A stretch of 64,000 nt of DNA. Origin: Synechocystis sp. PCC 7509 (GTDB taxonomy: Bacteria; Cyanobacteriota; Cyanobacteriia; Cyanobacteriales; Chroococcidiopsidaceae). A model generated the notes under the pieces. It was not told where the DNA came from, did not search any database, and saw only the letters and a program-made list of their open reading frames with translations. This document shows, piece by piece, positions 38,781 to 46,947 of the stretch. The number at the start of each line of letters is the position of its first letter. Within the stretch, counting starts at the first letter, position 1. The position numbers and the translations under genes are program-made. The DNA lies in NCBI RefSeq assembly GCF_000332075.2, contig NZ_ALVU02000001.1, forward strand, positions 310,001-374,000, in the 5' to 3' direction.

Positions 38781-39317
38781 TCAAGCTTCTTTTTGTTTGC
38801 CACTTTGGGGCATGACATAAATTAACCCAGAAATTAAAGTTATGGCTACAGCAATCCAAAAACTAATTTGGGCAACTGTTACGCCAATTTCTGGTAGTGG
38901 TGCAATTAAAAGTGCGATCGCGATTATTTGACTAATAGTTTTGACTTTACCCCAAATATTTGCTCCTACAACGGCGGTAGATCCAGTTAAGCCAGGGGTG
39001 ACGCGCCACCCAGCAATGCTTAATTCCCGCGCCAATATTAAAAATACCCCCCAAGCGGGAACTTGCCCTAGTTGAATTAAAGCAAGTAACGGAGTTAGCA
39101 CCAATAATTTATCTACTAACGGATCGAGAAATTTACCTAATTGCGTGACTTGGTCGAGCTTGCGTGCTAAATAACCATCTAGCCAATCTGTTGCGGCGGC
39201 AACTAAAAACACTATCGTGCTAAAAATGCGGGTTTCTACCGTCGGCGATGCCAAGCAATAAAGTAAAATTGGCAAGGCAAGCAGCCGAGATAATGTAATC
39301 CAATTGGGCAAATTCAT
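38781..39317 (-). CDS. pgsA: CDP-diacylglycerol-glycerol-3-phosphate phosphatidyltransferase
   Basis: A 178-residue membrane enzyme with the CDP-alcohol phosphotransferase motif D-x2-D-G-x2-A-R-x8-G-x3-D-x3-D clearly readable in TDWLDGYLARKLDQVTQLGK then FLDPLVDK. It makes phosphatidylglycerol phosphate, the precursor of phosphatidylglycerol, the phospholipid needed by photosystems. Four or five helices. Convergent with the CSP41b-like gene (gap 25 bp). Confidence 0.93.
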   Translation of the reverse strand: MNLPNWITLSRLLALPILLYCLASPTVETRIFSTIVFLVAAATDWLDGYLARKLDQVTQLGKFLDPLVDKLLVLTPLLALIQLGQVPAWGVFLILARELSIAGWRVTPGLTGSTAVVGANIWGKVKTISQIIAIALLIAPLPEIGVTVAQISFWIAVAITLISGLIYVMPQSGKQKEA

Positions 39318-39495
39318 AAATTTTTAGGTTCTAGTCGTAGCTACGGGCAATAGTAAACTACAACGACTAATGCAAAGAAGCAAAATTTGCGCCGCAGACT
39401 TTCTCGAAGTTGGATCTAATGTTGAGTTATGTAGATTAAATCTAAAACCGCTCTAAATATTAATTTGAGCGGAGTTATTACTTTTAAGCCTTCAC

Positions 39496-40545
39496 TTATC
39501 TACCCATGATCTCCAGTCTTACTGGGGCAACACCGCTTTGCATAACTCCCACTATTCGAGCCGCCGCCGCCGAAAGGTCTATAATTCGTCCCCGCACATG
39601 AGGACCCCGATCGGTAATTCTCACAACTACAGAGCGACCAGTGCGTACATTAGTTACTCGTACCTTTGTACCGAAAGGTAAGCTACGATGAGCGGCGGTT
39701 AAGCCATTTTGGTTATATCTTTCACCATTAGCACTGCGACGACCGTTAAACCCCGGTCCATACCAAGAAGCCATGCCATGAGAACCGACTTTAACAGCTT
39801 GGGCAATAACTTGTTTTGCCTGCTTGATAATTTGGGGTTTTGGCTGCGGTATTCCCGCAATGGTGTTTAAGGGCGGCCCATTCACCAAAAGTCGGCGCAG
39901 GCGATTAGTTACTTGTAAAGCATCTCGTGCTGGATCTTTGGTTGTATCTGGCAATAAAGTTTCGCTGTTAATCTCAACTAATTCTTCACCGTTAATTTTG
40001 ACGGCATAGCGATTTTTACTTTTCCAACTTACGCCAATTTCCTCAGTTTCCAAACTTGCTAAGTTAATTTGATTGAGCTTGGCGGCAACTCTTGTTGCCC
40101 GCCAAACTGGGCTGGGACTATCTGGCAATGATTGGGCAATATTTGCAACTTTACTTTTTTCGGTAGTTGCAACTTTAACTTCTTGAGAGCTATGAATGGA
40201 TTTGGTAGAGCTAGTAACTTGAGGCTTGGCACTCAAAAACGTCAAAATTGGAAGATTGTGGATGTAAATAGTTGCCGCTTGACGATTGGAACCAATGTCT
40301 TGATGGGATTGAATTCTGGCAATTACCGCACCATCACCACCATCTGTTTGTTTTTTAACTGGGGACTGATACTCACCTACTTTTACCACCACCTGCAAAG
40401 ATTCTTTTGCATTGGTGTTAGCACTAGACCTTATTTGGCTGTCGCTTGATTTGACCACCTTTCCTATTTCAGCGAGGCTTGCCATTGGTATTGCTAAGGT
40501 AGTTGTTAGCAGGGCGGCAGTAGTCCACAAAATTTGTTTATTCAT
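39496..40545 (-). CDS. rlpA: RlpA-like septal ring lytic transglycosylase
   Basis: A 349-residue exported protein. A signal peptide (MNKQILWTTAALLTTTLAIP, cleavage after SLA) is followed by a long low-complexity linker to about residue 250 and a C-terminal double-psi beta-barrel: HGMASWYGPGFNGRRSANGE, PFGTKVRVTNVRTGRSVVVR and ITDRGPHVRGRIIDLS, with the conserved D/R residues. RlpA cleaves denuded glycan strands. The linker also contains a beta-strand segment, GVSWKSKNRYAVKINGEELV, similar to that of other cyanobacterial RlpAs. No lipobox is seen. Confidence 0.9.
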   Translation of the reverse strand: MNKQILWTTAALLTTTLAIPMASLAEIGKVVKSSDSQIRSSANTNAKESLQVVVKVGEYQSPVKKQTDGGDGAVIARIQSHQDIGSNRQAATIYIHNLPILTFLSAKPQVTSSTKSIHSSQEVKVATTEKSKVANIAQSLPDSPSPVWRATRVAAKLNQINLASLETEEIGVSWKSKNRYAVKINGEELVEINSETLLPDTTKDPARDALQVTNRLRRLLVNGPPLNTIAGIPQPKPQIIKQAKQVIAQAVKVGSHGMASWYGPGFNGRRSANGERYNQNGLTAAHRSLPFGTKVRVTNVRTGRSVVVRITDRGPHVRGRIIDLSAAAARIVGVMQSGVAPVRLEIMGR

Positions 40546-40935
40546 GTATCCGTTGTGTTGACAATTGAAGGTTTGCAGTTAAGTCAGTATTGGAGATATT
40601 GCTTAGGAGCAATCGTCTATACTCCCCAAACTCGGACTCGTTATGTCTTTATTTTTTGATTAACAACTGCAACAGACTAACACGAAGGTTTTGCCTTGGG
40701 GATCAGTGATATAACGCAAAAGACACAAAACTAATCTATACTTTTGACAGAGGACATTAGGCTAAATGCAGTCTAGGCAAATGTTTGCTGGCTTTTATTG
40801 CCCTAACTAATCTGAAGAAAAAAGTTACAAAACTTTACAAAACTTAGAAGATTTTGAACTCGGCGAAATTAACAGCACATAGATTTGTAAAATACATCGT
40901 GGACGTGCGATCGCAATTAAGGCAGTTTCGTTTTT
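40546..40935. other. 390-bp region between divergent rlpA and purM
   Basis: No gene seen. The rlpA side holds a small stem (ATTGCT-TAGG-AGCAAT, 40598-40613) and a pair of complementary 7-mers (40623-40629 and 40696-40702) that could structure a long leader. The purM side holds an HLR1 site (listed). Promoters for both genes must lie here. Confidence 0.5.
40824..40841 (+). promoter_or_regulatory. HLR1-type RpaB binding site
   Basis: GTTACAAA-AC-TTTACAAA matches the HLR1 consensus (G/T)TTACA(T/A)(T/A)NN(G/T)TTACA(T/A)(T/A) exactly. RpaB is a response regulator controlling photosynthesis and high-light genes in cyanobacteria. It is 94 bp before the purM ATG. Binding is inference. Confidence 0.6.
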
Positions 40936-41970
40936 ATGGATTATCGAGAGGCTGGGGTAGATGTGGAAGCTGGGAGAGCATTTGTAGAAAGAATACGGAA
41001 TTTAGTTCATAGCACTCATAGACCAGAAGTAATTGGTGGACTAGGGGGATTTAGCGGTTGTTTTCAACTCCCTGGAGGTTTCAAAGAGCCAGTTTTAGTT
41101 TCTGGGACTGATGGTGTAGGCACGAAGTTAAAATTAGCTCAAGTTCTCAATTGTCACGACACTGTAGGGATAGATTTAGTGGCAATGTGTGTAAATGATG
41201 TCCTGACAACGGCAGCAGAACCAATATTTTTTTTAGATTATTTAGCCACAGGTAAATTAAACAGCGACCAATTAACCGCCGTAGTCACCGGGATAAGTAC
41301 AGGATGCAAAGTAGCTGGGTGTGCTTTGTTGGGAGGCGAAACCGCCGAAATGCCTGGGTTTTATCAGCCCGGTGAGTATGATTTAGCTGGTTTTTGTGTA
41401 GGGATTGTGGAAAAGAATCGGATGCTAGACAGATCCCAAGTCCGGGTTGGTGATGTGGCGATCGCCTTAGCCAGCGACGGCTTACACAGTAATGGTTTTA
41501 GTTTGGTACGCAAAATTGTTGACGAGAGTAAGCACAACTTGGGCGATCGCATTGAGGGTATGGGCGATCGCAGTCTAGGAGAAATATTACTAGCGCCGAC
41601 GCGCATATACGTTAAACCCGTGCTAGCGGCTTTAGCTAGGGAACTAGAAATTCATGGCATGGCTCATATTACCGGTGGCGGTTTGCCAGAAAATCTACCG
41701 CGTTGTTTAGGCGAAAATCAATCCCTACGCGTAGATTGTCATAACTGGGTAATTCCACCAATTTTTAACTGGTTAGCTGAAGTTGGCTCCGTTAGTAACT
41801 CTGCCATGTTTAATACTTTTAATATGGGTATTGGTTTTGTCTTATTAGTAGCGCCTAGCCAAGCTAGGCAAGCTGTGGAGTGGTTTAATTCCCAAGAAAT
41901 TGCCGCCTATGCGATCGGCGAAGTGATTTCTGGAACGGGTAAAGTAGAAGGTATACAAGATATTAGCTAA
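40936..41970 (+). CDS. purM: Phosphoribosylformylglycinamidine cyclo-ligase
   Basis: A 344-residue PurM. Features: [18 protein letters not shown] near the N terminus (the Y-x-x-A-G-V-D motif), [13 protein letters not shown], the metal/ATP region [26 protein letters not shown] and [13 protein letters not shown]. PurM closes the imidazole ring in purine synthesis (AIR formation). It is transcribed alone from the region with the HLR1 site, and a sugar-transferase gene follows on the same strand after 294 bp. Confidence 0.96.
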   Translation: MDYREAGVDVEAGRAFVERIRNLVHSTHRPEVIGGLGGFSGCFQLPGGFKEPVLVSGTDGVGTKLKLAQVLNCHDTVGIDLVAMCVNDVLTTAAEPIFFLDYLATGKLNSDQLTAVVTGISTGCKVAGCALLGGETAEMPGFYQPGEYDLAGFCVGIVEKNRMLDRSQVRVGDVAIALASDGLHSNGFSLVRKIVDESKHNLGDRIEGMGDRSLGEILLAPTRIYVKPVLAALARELEIHGMAHITGGGLPENLPRCLGENQSLRVDCHNWVIPPIFNWLAEVGSVSNSAMFNTFNMGIGFVLLVAPSQARQAVEWFNSQEIAAYAIGEVISGTGKVEGIQDIS

Positions 41971-42264
41971 CTACAAAGTAGAATCAGGCTGTAAAATCCT
42001 GTCTTATAAAGTCCGCACTGCCTGTAAGTGAAAAAATTAGGCGCTGCTGACAAAAAATTTCCCTATGATTTTTGTAACCTAAACTACCTACGTATAAGTT
42101 CTGAGGAAATCTCTTTACATAAACTTTACAAAACTGAAAAATCCCAGTAATCTTAATGGAAGATTGTGCAAGGGTTAGTTAAAACCTTGTTCATCTTCCT
42201 GAGTAAGAGATTATATTCAGAGTAACCCTAAGTAATTCTACGGTTCCTTTATTGCAGGTCAGTT
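41971..42264. other. 294-bp gap before the second sugar transferase
   Basis: No gene seen. It contains TTTACATA and TTTACAAA at 42114-42132 with a spacing of 11 rather than 10, so it only resembles HLR1. The remainder is AT-rich and is probably the promoter region of the downstream gene. Confidence 0.45.
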
Positions 42265-42951
42265 ATGACGATGTATCAAGCACCGTTCCCCACCGCATTC
42301 AACGCGACATTGTCCAAATCGGCGGAACAGCAAATATCTCCACCGCACCGTTCAGCAACATCAATATTTAAACGCTTTTTGGACATTATCGGCAGTTTAG
42401 TCGGGATCTCGATCCTAGCGTTAGTATACGTGCCAGTGGCGATCTTTATCAAACTAGATAGCCCCGGCCCAGTCATGTATAGTCAAGAGCGCTACGGGCT
42501 ACAAGGACGTACCTTTCGGATTCGCAAGTTCCGCTCAATGGTTGCCAATGCTGATGCGCTAAAAGACCAGGTACAAAATGAAGCTTCTGGCTTAATATTT
42601 AAAAACAAAAAAGACCCGCGCGTTACACGAGTAGGTCGTTTCCTTCGCAGCACAAGCCTAGACGAACTTCCTCAGTTTTGGAACGTTTTAGTCGGCGAAA
42701 TGAGTTTGGTAGGAACGCGCCCGCCCACAGGCGATGAAGTCGCTCTCTACAACGATCGTCACTGGAAGCGCTTGGAAGTAAAGCCTGGTTTGACTGGCGA
42801 ATGGCAAGTGAACGGACGTTCTAGCATTAAAGACTTTGAAGAAATTGTCAACCTGGATTTGCGCTACCAAAGCCAATGGCATCCTCTGTATGATGTATTT
42901 GTGATTTTGAAGACAGTCTACGTATTGGTTGCTAGAGTAGGCGCATTCTAG
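42265..42951 (+). CDS. Polyprenyl-phosphate sugar-1-phosphate transferase (second copy)
   Basis: A 228-residue bacterial sugar transferase. A hydrophilic N terminus is followed by one hydrophobic helix (IIGSLVGISILALVYVPVAI) and the conserved catalytic part: ERYGLQGRTFRIRKFRSM, LPQFWNVLVGEMSLVGTRPP, KPGLTGEWQVNGRSSIKDFE. Like the enzyme at 35529 it is the short monotopic type, but the two differ clearly, so they may initiate different polysaccharides. Start at the first of two close ATGs (42265/42271). A Rho-independent terminator follows. Confidence 0.9.
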   Translation: MTMYQAPFPTAFNATLSKSAEQQISPPHRSATSIFKRFLDIIGSLVGISILALVYVPVAIFIKLDSPGPVMYSQERYGLQGRTFRIRKFRSMVANADALKDQVQNEASGLIFKNKKDPRVTRVGRFLRSTSLDELPQFWNVLVGEMSLVGTRPPTGDEVALYNDRHWKRLEVKPGLTGEWQVNGRSSIKDFEEIVNLDLRYQSQWHPLYDVFVILKTVYVLVARVGAF

Positions 42952-43031
42952 CCAATAATTTATGGAAACAAGTAGACCGGAAGATGAAGGTAGAAAAATT
43001 GAATTTAAGGGAAAATTGGGTGTAAAAACCT

Positions 43032-43052
43032 GCCGTCTTAGGGCGGCTTTTT
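43032..43052 (+). terminator. Rho-independent terminator
   Basis: GCCGTC and GGGCGGC form a 6-bp stem (one G-T) with a TTAG loop, followed by TTTTT. It lies 80 bp after the sugar-transferase stop on the same strand. Confidence 0.75.
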
Positions 43053-43151
43053 AGTGGGATTTTTACTATCTTATGATGATTATGCACTCGTAAGATAGTA
43101 GACAAATTCCCTATATTAGTTTTTGCACTCAAATCCTAGAGCAAAGCCAGA

Positions 43152-44153
43152 TCAGTGCGTATGCCTTTGTTGATGCCAATGCCAAGCATGAGTCAATATT
43201 TCTTTTAAGGCTGGGTACTTAGGTTCCCAGCCTAAAATATTTCTAGCTTTATCACTGCTACCAACAAGCATCGGCGGATCGCCAGGACGGCGATCGCTCA
43301 TTACTACTTTTATTTCTCGTCCAGTGACGGCTCTAGCAGTATCAATAGCCTCTTTAACTGAAAAACCTTGACCATTACCTAAATTAAATATGTTGGTATT
43401 TCCACCCTTTAACAAATATTTCAATCCCAAGATATGAGCGTCCGCTAAGTCGGTAACGTGGATATAATCGCGAATACAAGTTCCATCAGGGGTAGGGTAA
43501 TCAGAACCAAAAACAGAAACCGAATCTCGTTTACCTAAAGCCGCCATTAAGACTAAAGGTAGTAAATGGGTTTCGGGATTGTGATCTTCGCCAAGCAAGC
43601 CTGTAGGGTCGGCTCCGGCGGCGTTGAAGTAGCGAAAACAGACAGATTTTAGACCGTAAGCGATATCAAAATCTTGCAAAATTCGCTCTACCATCAATTT
43701 AGTAGCACCGTAGGGATTAATCGGATTTTGGGAGTGTTCTTCGGTAATCGGTACGGTATGAGGTACGCCGTAAGTAGCGCAAGTAGAAGAAAACACAAAC
43801 TGCTTGATTGAGGCAGCGATCATGGCTTCTAATAGAGTTATTGTCCCGATTACATTATTGCGGTAATACTTAGCGGGGTCGGTGACAGATTCTCCCACAT
43901 AAGCGTAGGCTGAAAAGTGCATTACGGCGGCAATACTGCGACTTGCAAATAATTTATCTAGTAAAGGGCGATCGCAAATATCGCCAATAATTAGCTCTAC
44001 TTTCAGTACCTTTTCTACTAAGTCTCGATGTCCGTAGACCAAATTATCCAGAACAATTACTTCATAACCAGCATTAATCAGAGCAAGCACAGCATGGGAA
44101 CCAATATATCCCGCTCCGCCAGTAACTAAAATAGTAGGTTTTACAGGTGTCAT
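43152..44153 (-). CDS. galE: UDP-glucose 4-epimerase
   Basis: A 333-residue GalE: TGGAGYIGSHAVLALINAGY at the N terminus, SSTCATYG and NPYGATKLMVERIL (catalytic Y-x-x-x-K), and the C-terminal GDPPMLVGSSDKARNILGWE. It interconverts UDP-glucose and UDP-galactose for polysaccharides and galactolipids. It lies between the ssrA terminator and a convergent sugar transferase, on its own transcript. GalE-type epimerases for other UDP-sugars share these motifs, so the exact substrate is likely but not certain. Confidence 0.93.
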   Translation of the reverse strand: MTPVKPTILVTGGAGYIGSHAVLALINAGYEVIVLDNLVYGHRDLVEKVLKVELIIGDICDRPLLDKLFASRSIAAVMHFSAYAYVGESVTDPAKYYRNNVIGTITLLEAMIAASIKQFVFSSTCATYGVPHTVPITEEHSQNPINPYGATKLMVERILQDFDIAYGLKSVCFRYFNAAGADPTGLLGEDHNPETHLLPLVLMAALGKRDSVSVFGSDYPTPDGTCIRDYIHVTDLADAHILGLKYLLKGGNTNIFNLGNGQGFSVKEAIDTARAVTGREIKVVMSDRRPGDPPMLVGSSDKARNILGWEPKYPALKEILTHAWHWHQQRHTH

Positions 44154-44207
44154 TTTTTCCTTTTTACCTCAACTTTACTTAGTTTAATCGAGGTAACTTA
44201 TTAAACA

Positions 44208-44241
44208 AAAAATCCATCAGCAAAATGCTTGATGGATTTTT
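44208..44241 (-). terminator. ssrA terminator
   Basis: AAAAATCCATCA and TGATGGATTTTT form a perfect 12-bp stem with a 10-nt loop. On the minus strand it follows the ssrA 3' end at 44249 by 7 bases and runs into TTTTTTGTTTAATA. A strong Rho-independent terminator. Confidence 0.85.
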
Positions 44242-44248
44242 AGATTGA

Positions 44249-44631
44249 TGGAGCTTACGGGAATTGAACCCGTGTCCAAATTGGGTATTGACTCCCCGTT
44301 CATTCACAGGTTTATCCTATCTAATCCTCAAGGCGGGAACCGCTCTTTATCCCGAACGGTGGGATGCACTGGTTAAGTCTTAACTAGCAAACCACCCAGA
44401 GAACATTTGCTAGAGCATCCGTTGGGGTTGGTCTATAGTCCTTAACGGAGTCAAACTATAGACGCTCACAGTTGACGAGAGTTTTTAGGCTACGGCTACT
44501 GCTTTACGAGCGAAAGGAACGATGTTGTTCGCATTTACTTTTTTTTGAGTCTTTGATTTACGAGAGGAGACTCGCTCTCGACCTGCATCACAGAGTAGCT
44601 TTCGCCAACCTGTCGAAACCTTTAAAGCCCC
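44249..44631 (-). ncRNA. ssrA: tmRNA (ssrA)
   Basis: A 383-nt tmRNA on the minus strand. The 5' GGGGCTT pairs with the 3' AAGCTCC; the 3' end has the tRNA-like T loop GGGTTCAATTCCC. The 5' segment contains GGTTTCGACAGG. The internal tag reading frame is 44532 to 44485: resume GCG, then ANNIVPFARKAVAVA and TAA, close to other cyanobacterial tags (the ANNIV start and alanine-rich end). CCA is not encoded. tmRNA rescues stalled ribosomes and tags the products for proteolysis. Promoter and terminator are listed separately. Confidence 0.97.
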
Positions 44632-44641
44632 GTACTTTATT

Positions 44642-44669
44642 ATTATAGTTCGTTATTGGAAAATTGACA
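44642..44669 (-). promoter_or_regulatory. Probable ssrA promoter
   Basis: On the minus strand TGTCAA (44664-44669), a 16-bp spacer and TATAAT (44642-44647) precede the tmRNA 5' end by about 10 bp. The -10 is a perfect sigma-70-type box; the -35 is weak. Confidence 0.6.
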
Positions 44670-44687
44670 TCTTATTACTAATAAGAT
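44669..44687. repeat. Palindrome at the ssrA -35 region
   Basis: ATCTTATTA-C-TAATAAGAT is a perfect 9-1-9 interrupted palindrome that abuts the ssrA -35 element. Its form suggests an operator, though no regulator of cyanobacterial ssrA is known to me. Confidence 0.45.
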
Positions 44688-44764
44688 AGTTTGCTTTATT
44701 AAGCCCGCAAAATAACTTGCGCTGAAGCTTACTTTAGAAAACCTGATAATTTTTTCTATAAAAA

Positions 44765-44788
44765 AAGACAGGTTGAAAAACCTGTCTT
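44765..44788 (-). terminator. petC-petA operon terminator
   Basis: AAGACAGGTT, GAAA loop, AACCTGTCTT: a 10-bp stem, 27 bp beyond the petA stop. On the minus strand it runs into TTTTTTATAG. A strong Rho-independent terminator. Confidence 0.85.
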
Positions 44789-44815
44789 CCCCAAATAATT
44801 AGCTTCAGCTAGGTG

Positions 44816-45802
44816 TTAAAAATTCATCTCCGCAGCTTGAACTTTCTCTACTTGCTTTTTCTTCAATACCAACATAACTTGAGATAGCATGATGCCAGAT
44901 ATAAATACTATCAACCATCTAACGCGCGTCGAACTTTGTAGCACTATTTCGCCGTCAGCTTGACCAAATCCACCCACATTTGGGTTATTAGTTAAAGCAT
45001 CGCCTATAGCTACAGTTTGTCCTTGAGCAACAAGTAGTTCAGGTCCCGCAGGAATGGTTTCTACAGTGTCGCCGTTATCGCTAGAAATTGTAACTTGATA
45101 GCCACCTTCTGCAACGGGGCTAATTTTGCTAATAGTTCCAGCAGCAGAAGCGTTATAAACTGTATTATTGCTTTTTTCACCGGTAGGATAAACTTGTCCG
45201 CGTCCGCGATTTGCACCTAAGTGAACGGCATATTTACCGAAGTGAACGTTTTTGTCAGTGGCTGGATTAGGAGAAAGTACAGGGAAAACAATTTCCTGAT
45301 ACTGTTCGCCCGGTAGTGGCCCAACTAAAACAACATTTTCTTGAGTTTCGCTGTAAGGCTGGAAATAAAGATCCCCGACCTTTTCCTTCATTTCCTCTGG
45401 GATTCTGTCAGCAGGAGCAATTTTGAAACCTTCCGGTAACATTAATACTGCCCCAACTTGCAATCCTCCTTTTGTGCCATCGCTGACTACCTGCTGGATG
45501 CTGGTATTGTAAGGAATTTTCACTACTGCTTCAAATACTGTATCGGGCAAAACCGATTGAGGTATTTCTACTTCCGAAGGTTTCGCCGCTAGGTGACAGT
45601 TGGCGCAAACAATGCGTCCTGTAGGTTCGCGGGGAGTTTCAGGATAAGTCTGCTGCGCCCAAAATGGATAAGCGGCGGCGGCTTGAGGTACTGCTACATC
45701 GCTAACAAAAAAGAAAGCAACCGTTACCAAGGTTAAAATCGCCGTTTTAAAGATCGCCTCTAATTTAAGAAGTGATTTTGCTGCAAATAATGCTGTTTTC
45801 AT
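44816..45802 (-). CDS. petA: Cytochrome f
   Basis: From the ATG at 45802 ([20 protein letters not shown]) the protein is 328 residues; an earlier in-frame ATG at 45871 adds 23 unlikely residues. A signal peptide leads to the mature start [20 protein letters not shown], whose Tyr is the axial heme ligand, with the heme motif C-A-N-C-H. The C-terminal helix ([20 protein letters not shown]) anchors it in the thylakoid membrane. Cytochrome f passes electrons from the Rieske protein to plastocyanin or cytochrome c6. It follows petC by 78 bp, and a strong terminator follows it. Confidence 0.97.
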   Translation of the reverse strand: MKTALFAAKSLLKLEAIFKTAILTLVTVAFFFVSDVAVPQAAAAYPFWAQQTYPETPREPTGRIVCANCHLAAKPSEVEIPQSVLPDTVFEAVVKIPYNTSIQQVVSDGTKGGLQVGAVLMLPEGFKIAPADRIPEEMKEKVGDLYFQPYSETQENVVLVGPLPGEQYQEIVFPVLSPNPATDKNVHFGKYAVHLGANRGRGQVYPTGEKSNNTVYNASAAGTISKISPVAEGGYQVTISSDNGDTVETIPAGPELLVAQGQTVAIGDALTNNPNVGGFGQADGEIVLQSSTRVRWLIVFISGIMLSQVMLVLKKKQVEKVQAAEMNF

Positions 45803-45880
45803 CTGTAACAATTTCTGTGACAAGGACTCAATAAATGAAGTATGAGTTATTATTTGCAACTCATCATGCAAAACTTTTAG

Positions 45881-46420
45881 TTAAGCCCACCAAGGCTCTT
45901 CACCTGTACGGAAATCTGTCTCAGTCCACTGAGTTAAGGTGATTTTGTCGTCTTCTGCCTTGGCGTGAGCTAAAGCAAGTGACCGAGGTGCAGGCCCGCG
46001 TACTACTTTACCTGTGTTGTCGTACTGAGAACCATGACAGGGACACATAAATTTATTTTCGTTACCATTCCAAGGGACAACACAACCTAGGTGGGTGCAA
46101 ACAGCATTGATGCCGTAATCAGAGATCGCATCCTTGCTCTCTGCCACAATATAAGTTGGATCGCCTTTAAGTCCTTGGGCTAACGTGCGATCGCCTGCAC
46201 TGCGATTTTCTAAAAACTTACTAACGCTAAAATCGTTGCCTAGCGCATCTTTTGCTGTAGTTCCACCCGTTGCGCCGCCGCTAGAGGGGGGAATAAAGAA
46301 CTTGACGACGGGATACAATGCTCCGGCGGCTGTACCAGTAACTGTCCCAAAAGCCAGCAAATTCATAAATTGACGACGACCCATATTTGGGACATCCATT
46401 GATTCTGACATCTGCGCCAT
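45881..46420 (-). CDS. petC: Cytochrome b6f Rieske iron-sulfur protein
   Basis: A 179-residue Rieske protein. The N-terminal region [20 protein letters not shown] with a double Arg precedes the single helix, and the [2Fe-2S] ligands are in CTHLGC and CPCHGSQYD. Such double-Arg segments fit Tat-dependent insertion; tatC lies 530 bp upstream, convergent with the DUF3067 gene. petC is the first gene of the petC-petA operon. A divergent 203-bp region with a perfect HLR1 site separates it from the DUF3067 gene. Confidence 0.97.
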   Translation of the reverse strand: MAQMSESMDVPNMGRRQFMNLLAFGTVTGTAAGALYPVVKFFIPPSSGGATGGTTAKDALGNDFSVSKFLENRSAGDRTLAQGLKGDPTYIVAESKDAISDYGINAVCTHLGCVVPWNGNENKFMCPCHGSQYDNTGKVVRGPAPRSLALAHAKAEDDKITLTQWTETDFRTGEEPWWA

Positions 46421-46556
46421 ACTGTTCTCTCTTAGACCAATGTTAACTTCTTTGAGCTTATTTCAAAAGTGCGATCGCGCTATAGTTTGCGTCGGACTAC
46501 CAATCAAAAATATAAAAATCCCTCTTGCTGCGAAGGTTCTCATCAATAGGAGATAT

Positions 46557-46574
46557 ATTACATTTCTTTATATT
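46557..46574 (+). promoter_or_regulatory. Degenerate HLR1-like site
   Basis: ATTACATT-TC-TTTATATT differs from the HLR1 consensus at two positions. Its core TTACATTTCTTTA is inverted at 46608-46620 within the perfect site. Possibly a second, weaker RpaB site between petC and the DUF3067 gene. Confidence 0.35.
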
Positions 46575-46603
46575 GGTATCATACTTGAGTTACCTATTTC
46601 TAA

Positions 46604-46621
46604 TTTGTAAAGAAATGTAAA
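46604..46621 (-). promoter_or_regulatory. HLR1-type RpaB binding site
   Basis: On the minus strand TTTACATT-TC-TTTACAAA fits the HLR1 consensus exactly. It lies 183 bp from the petC start and 14 bp before the DUF3067 ATG. Near an RNA start it could block transcription of the DUF3067 gene; upstream it could act on petC. Confidence 0.6.
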
Positions 46622-46635
46622 AATTGGCAAAAGTC

Positions 46636-46944
46636 ATGACAGGACAAGACTTACACCAGCTATTGCTAAATAAATGGGGACGCTCTTACGATGTGCAGTT
46701 GCGGCGCACCCAAGGGAAAGTATTTTTACAGGTAATGTGGAAATACTTAGAACAAGCTTCGTTTCCGTTGAGTAAAGCGGAGTACGAAGAACATATGGAT
46801 GCGATCGCTACTTATTTAGACGGGTTTGGCGGCACGTTACAGGTACAACGGTATATTTTAGAAACAAAAGAACGTCCTCGTTTGGGTAAGGCGGTGAGTA
46901 TTCCGCTAGATTTAGGACTTCGGGCTTCGGAGTGGATATTGTAA
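46636..46944 (+). CDS. DUF3067 family protein
   Basis: From the ATG at 46636 the protein is 102 residues (MTGQDLHQLLLNKWGRSYDV); a TTG at 46624 is a possible earlier start. It reads as a compact all-alpha/beta protein with the family pattern KVFLQVMWKYLEQASFPLSK and LGKAVSIPLDLGLRASEWIL. DUF3067 proteins occur in cyanobacteria and plastids; their role is not known to me. The gene is divergent from petC and convergent with tatC (3-bp gap), in a cluster tied to cytochrome b6f. Confidence 0.87.
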   Translation: MTGQDLHQLLLNKWGRSYDVQLRRTQGKVFLQVMWKYLEQASFPLSKAEYEEHMDAIATYLDGFGGTLQVQRYILETKERPRLGKAVSIPLDLGLRASEWIL

Positions 46945-46947
46945 TAT

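Noticed and set aside
40546-40800. c-di-AMP (ydaO) riboswitch before rlpA
   Set aside because: I looked for the conserved GGGGUGAAU and CCGAACCCGUCAGCUAACC-type segments and did not find them; only small complementary stretches are present.
42114-42132. HLR1-like pair before the second sugar transferase
   Set aside because: The half-sites TTTACATA and TTTACAAA are 11 bp apart, not 10, so the site does not fit the consensus.
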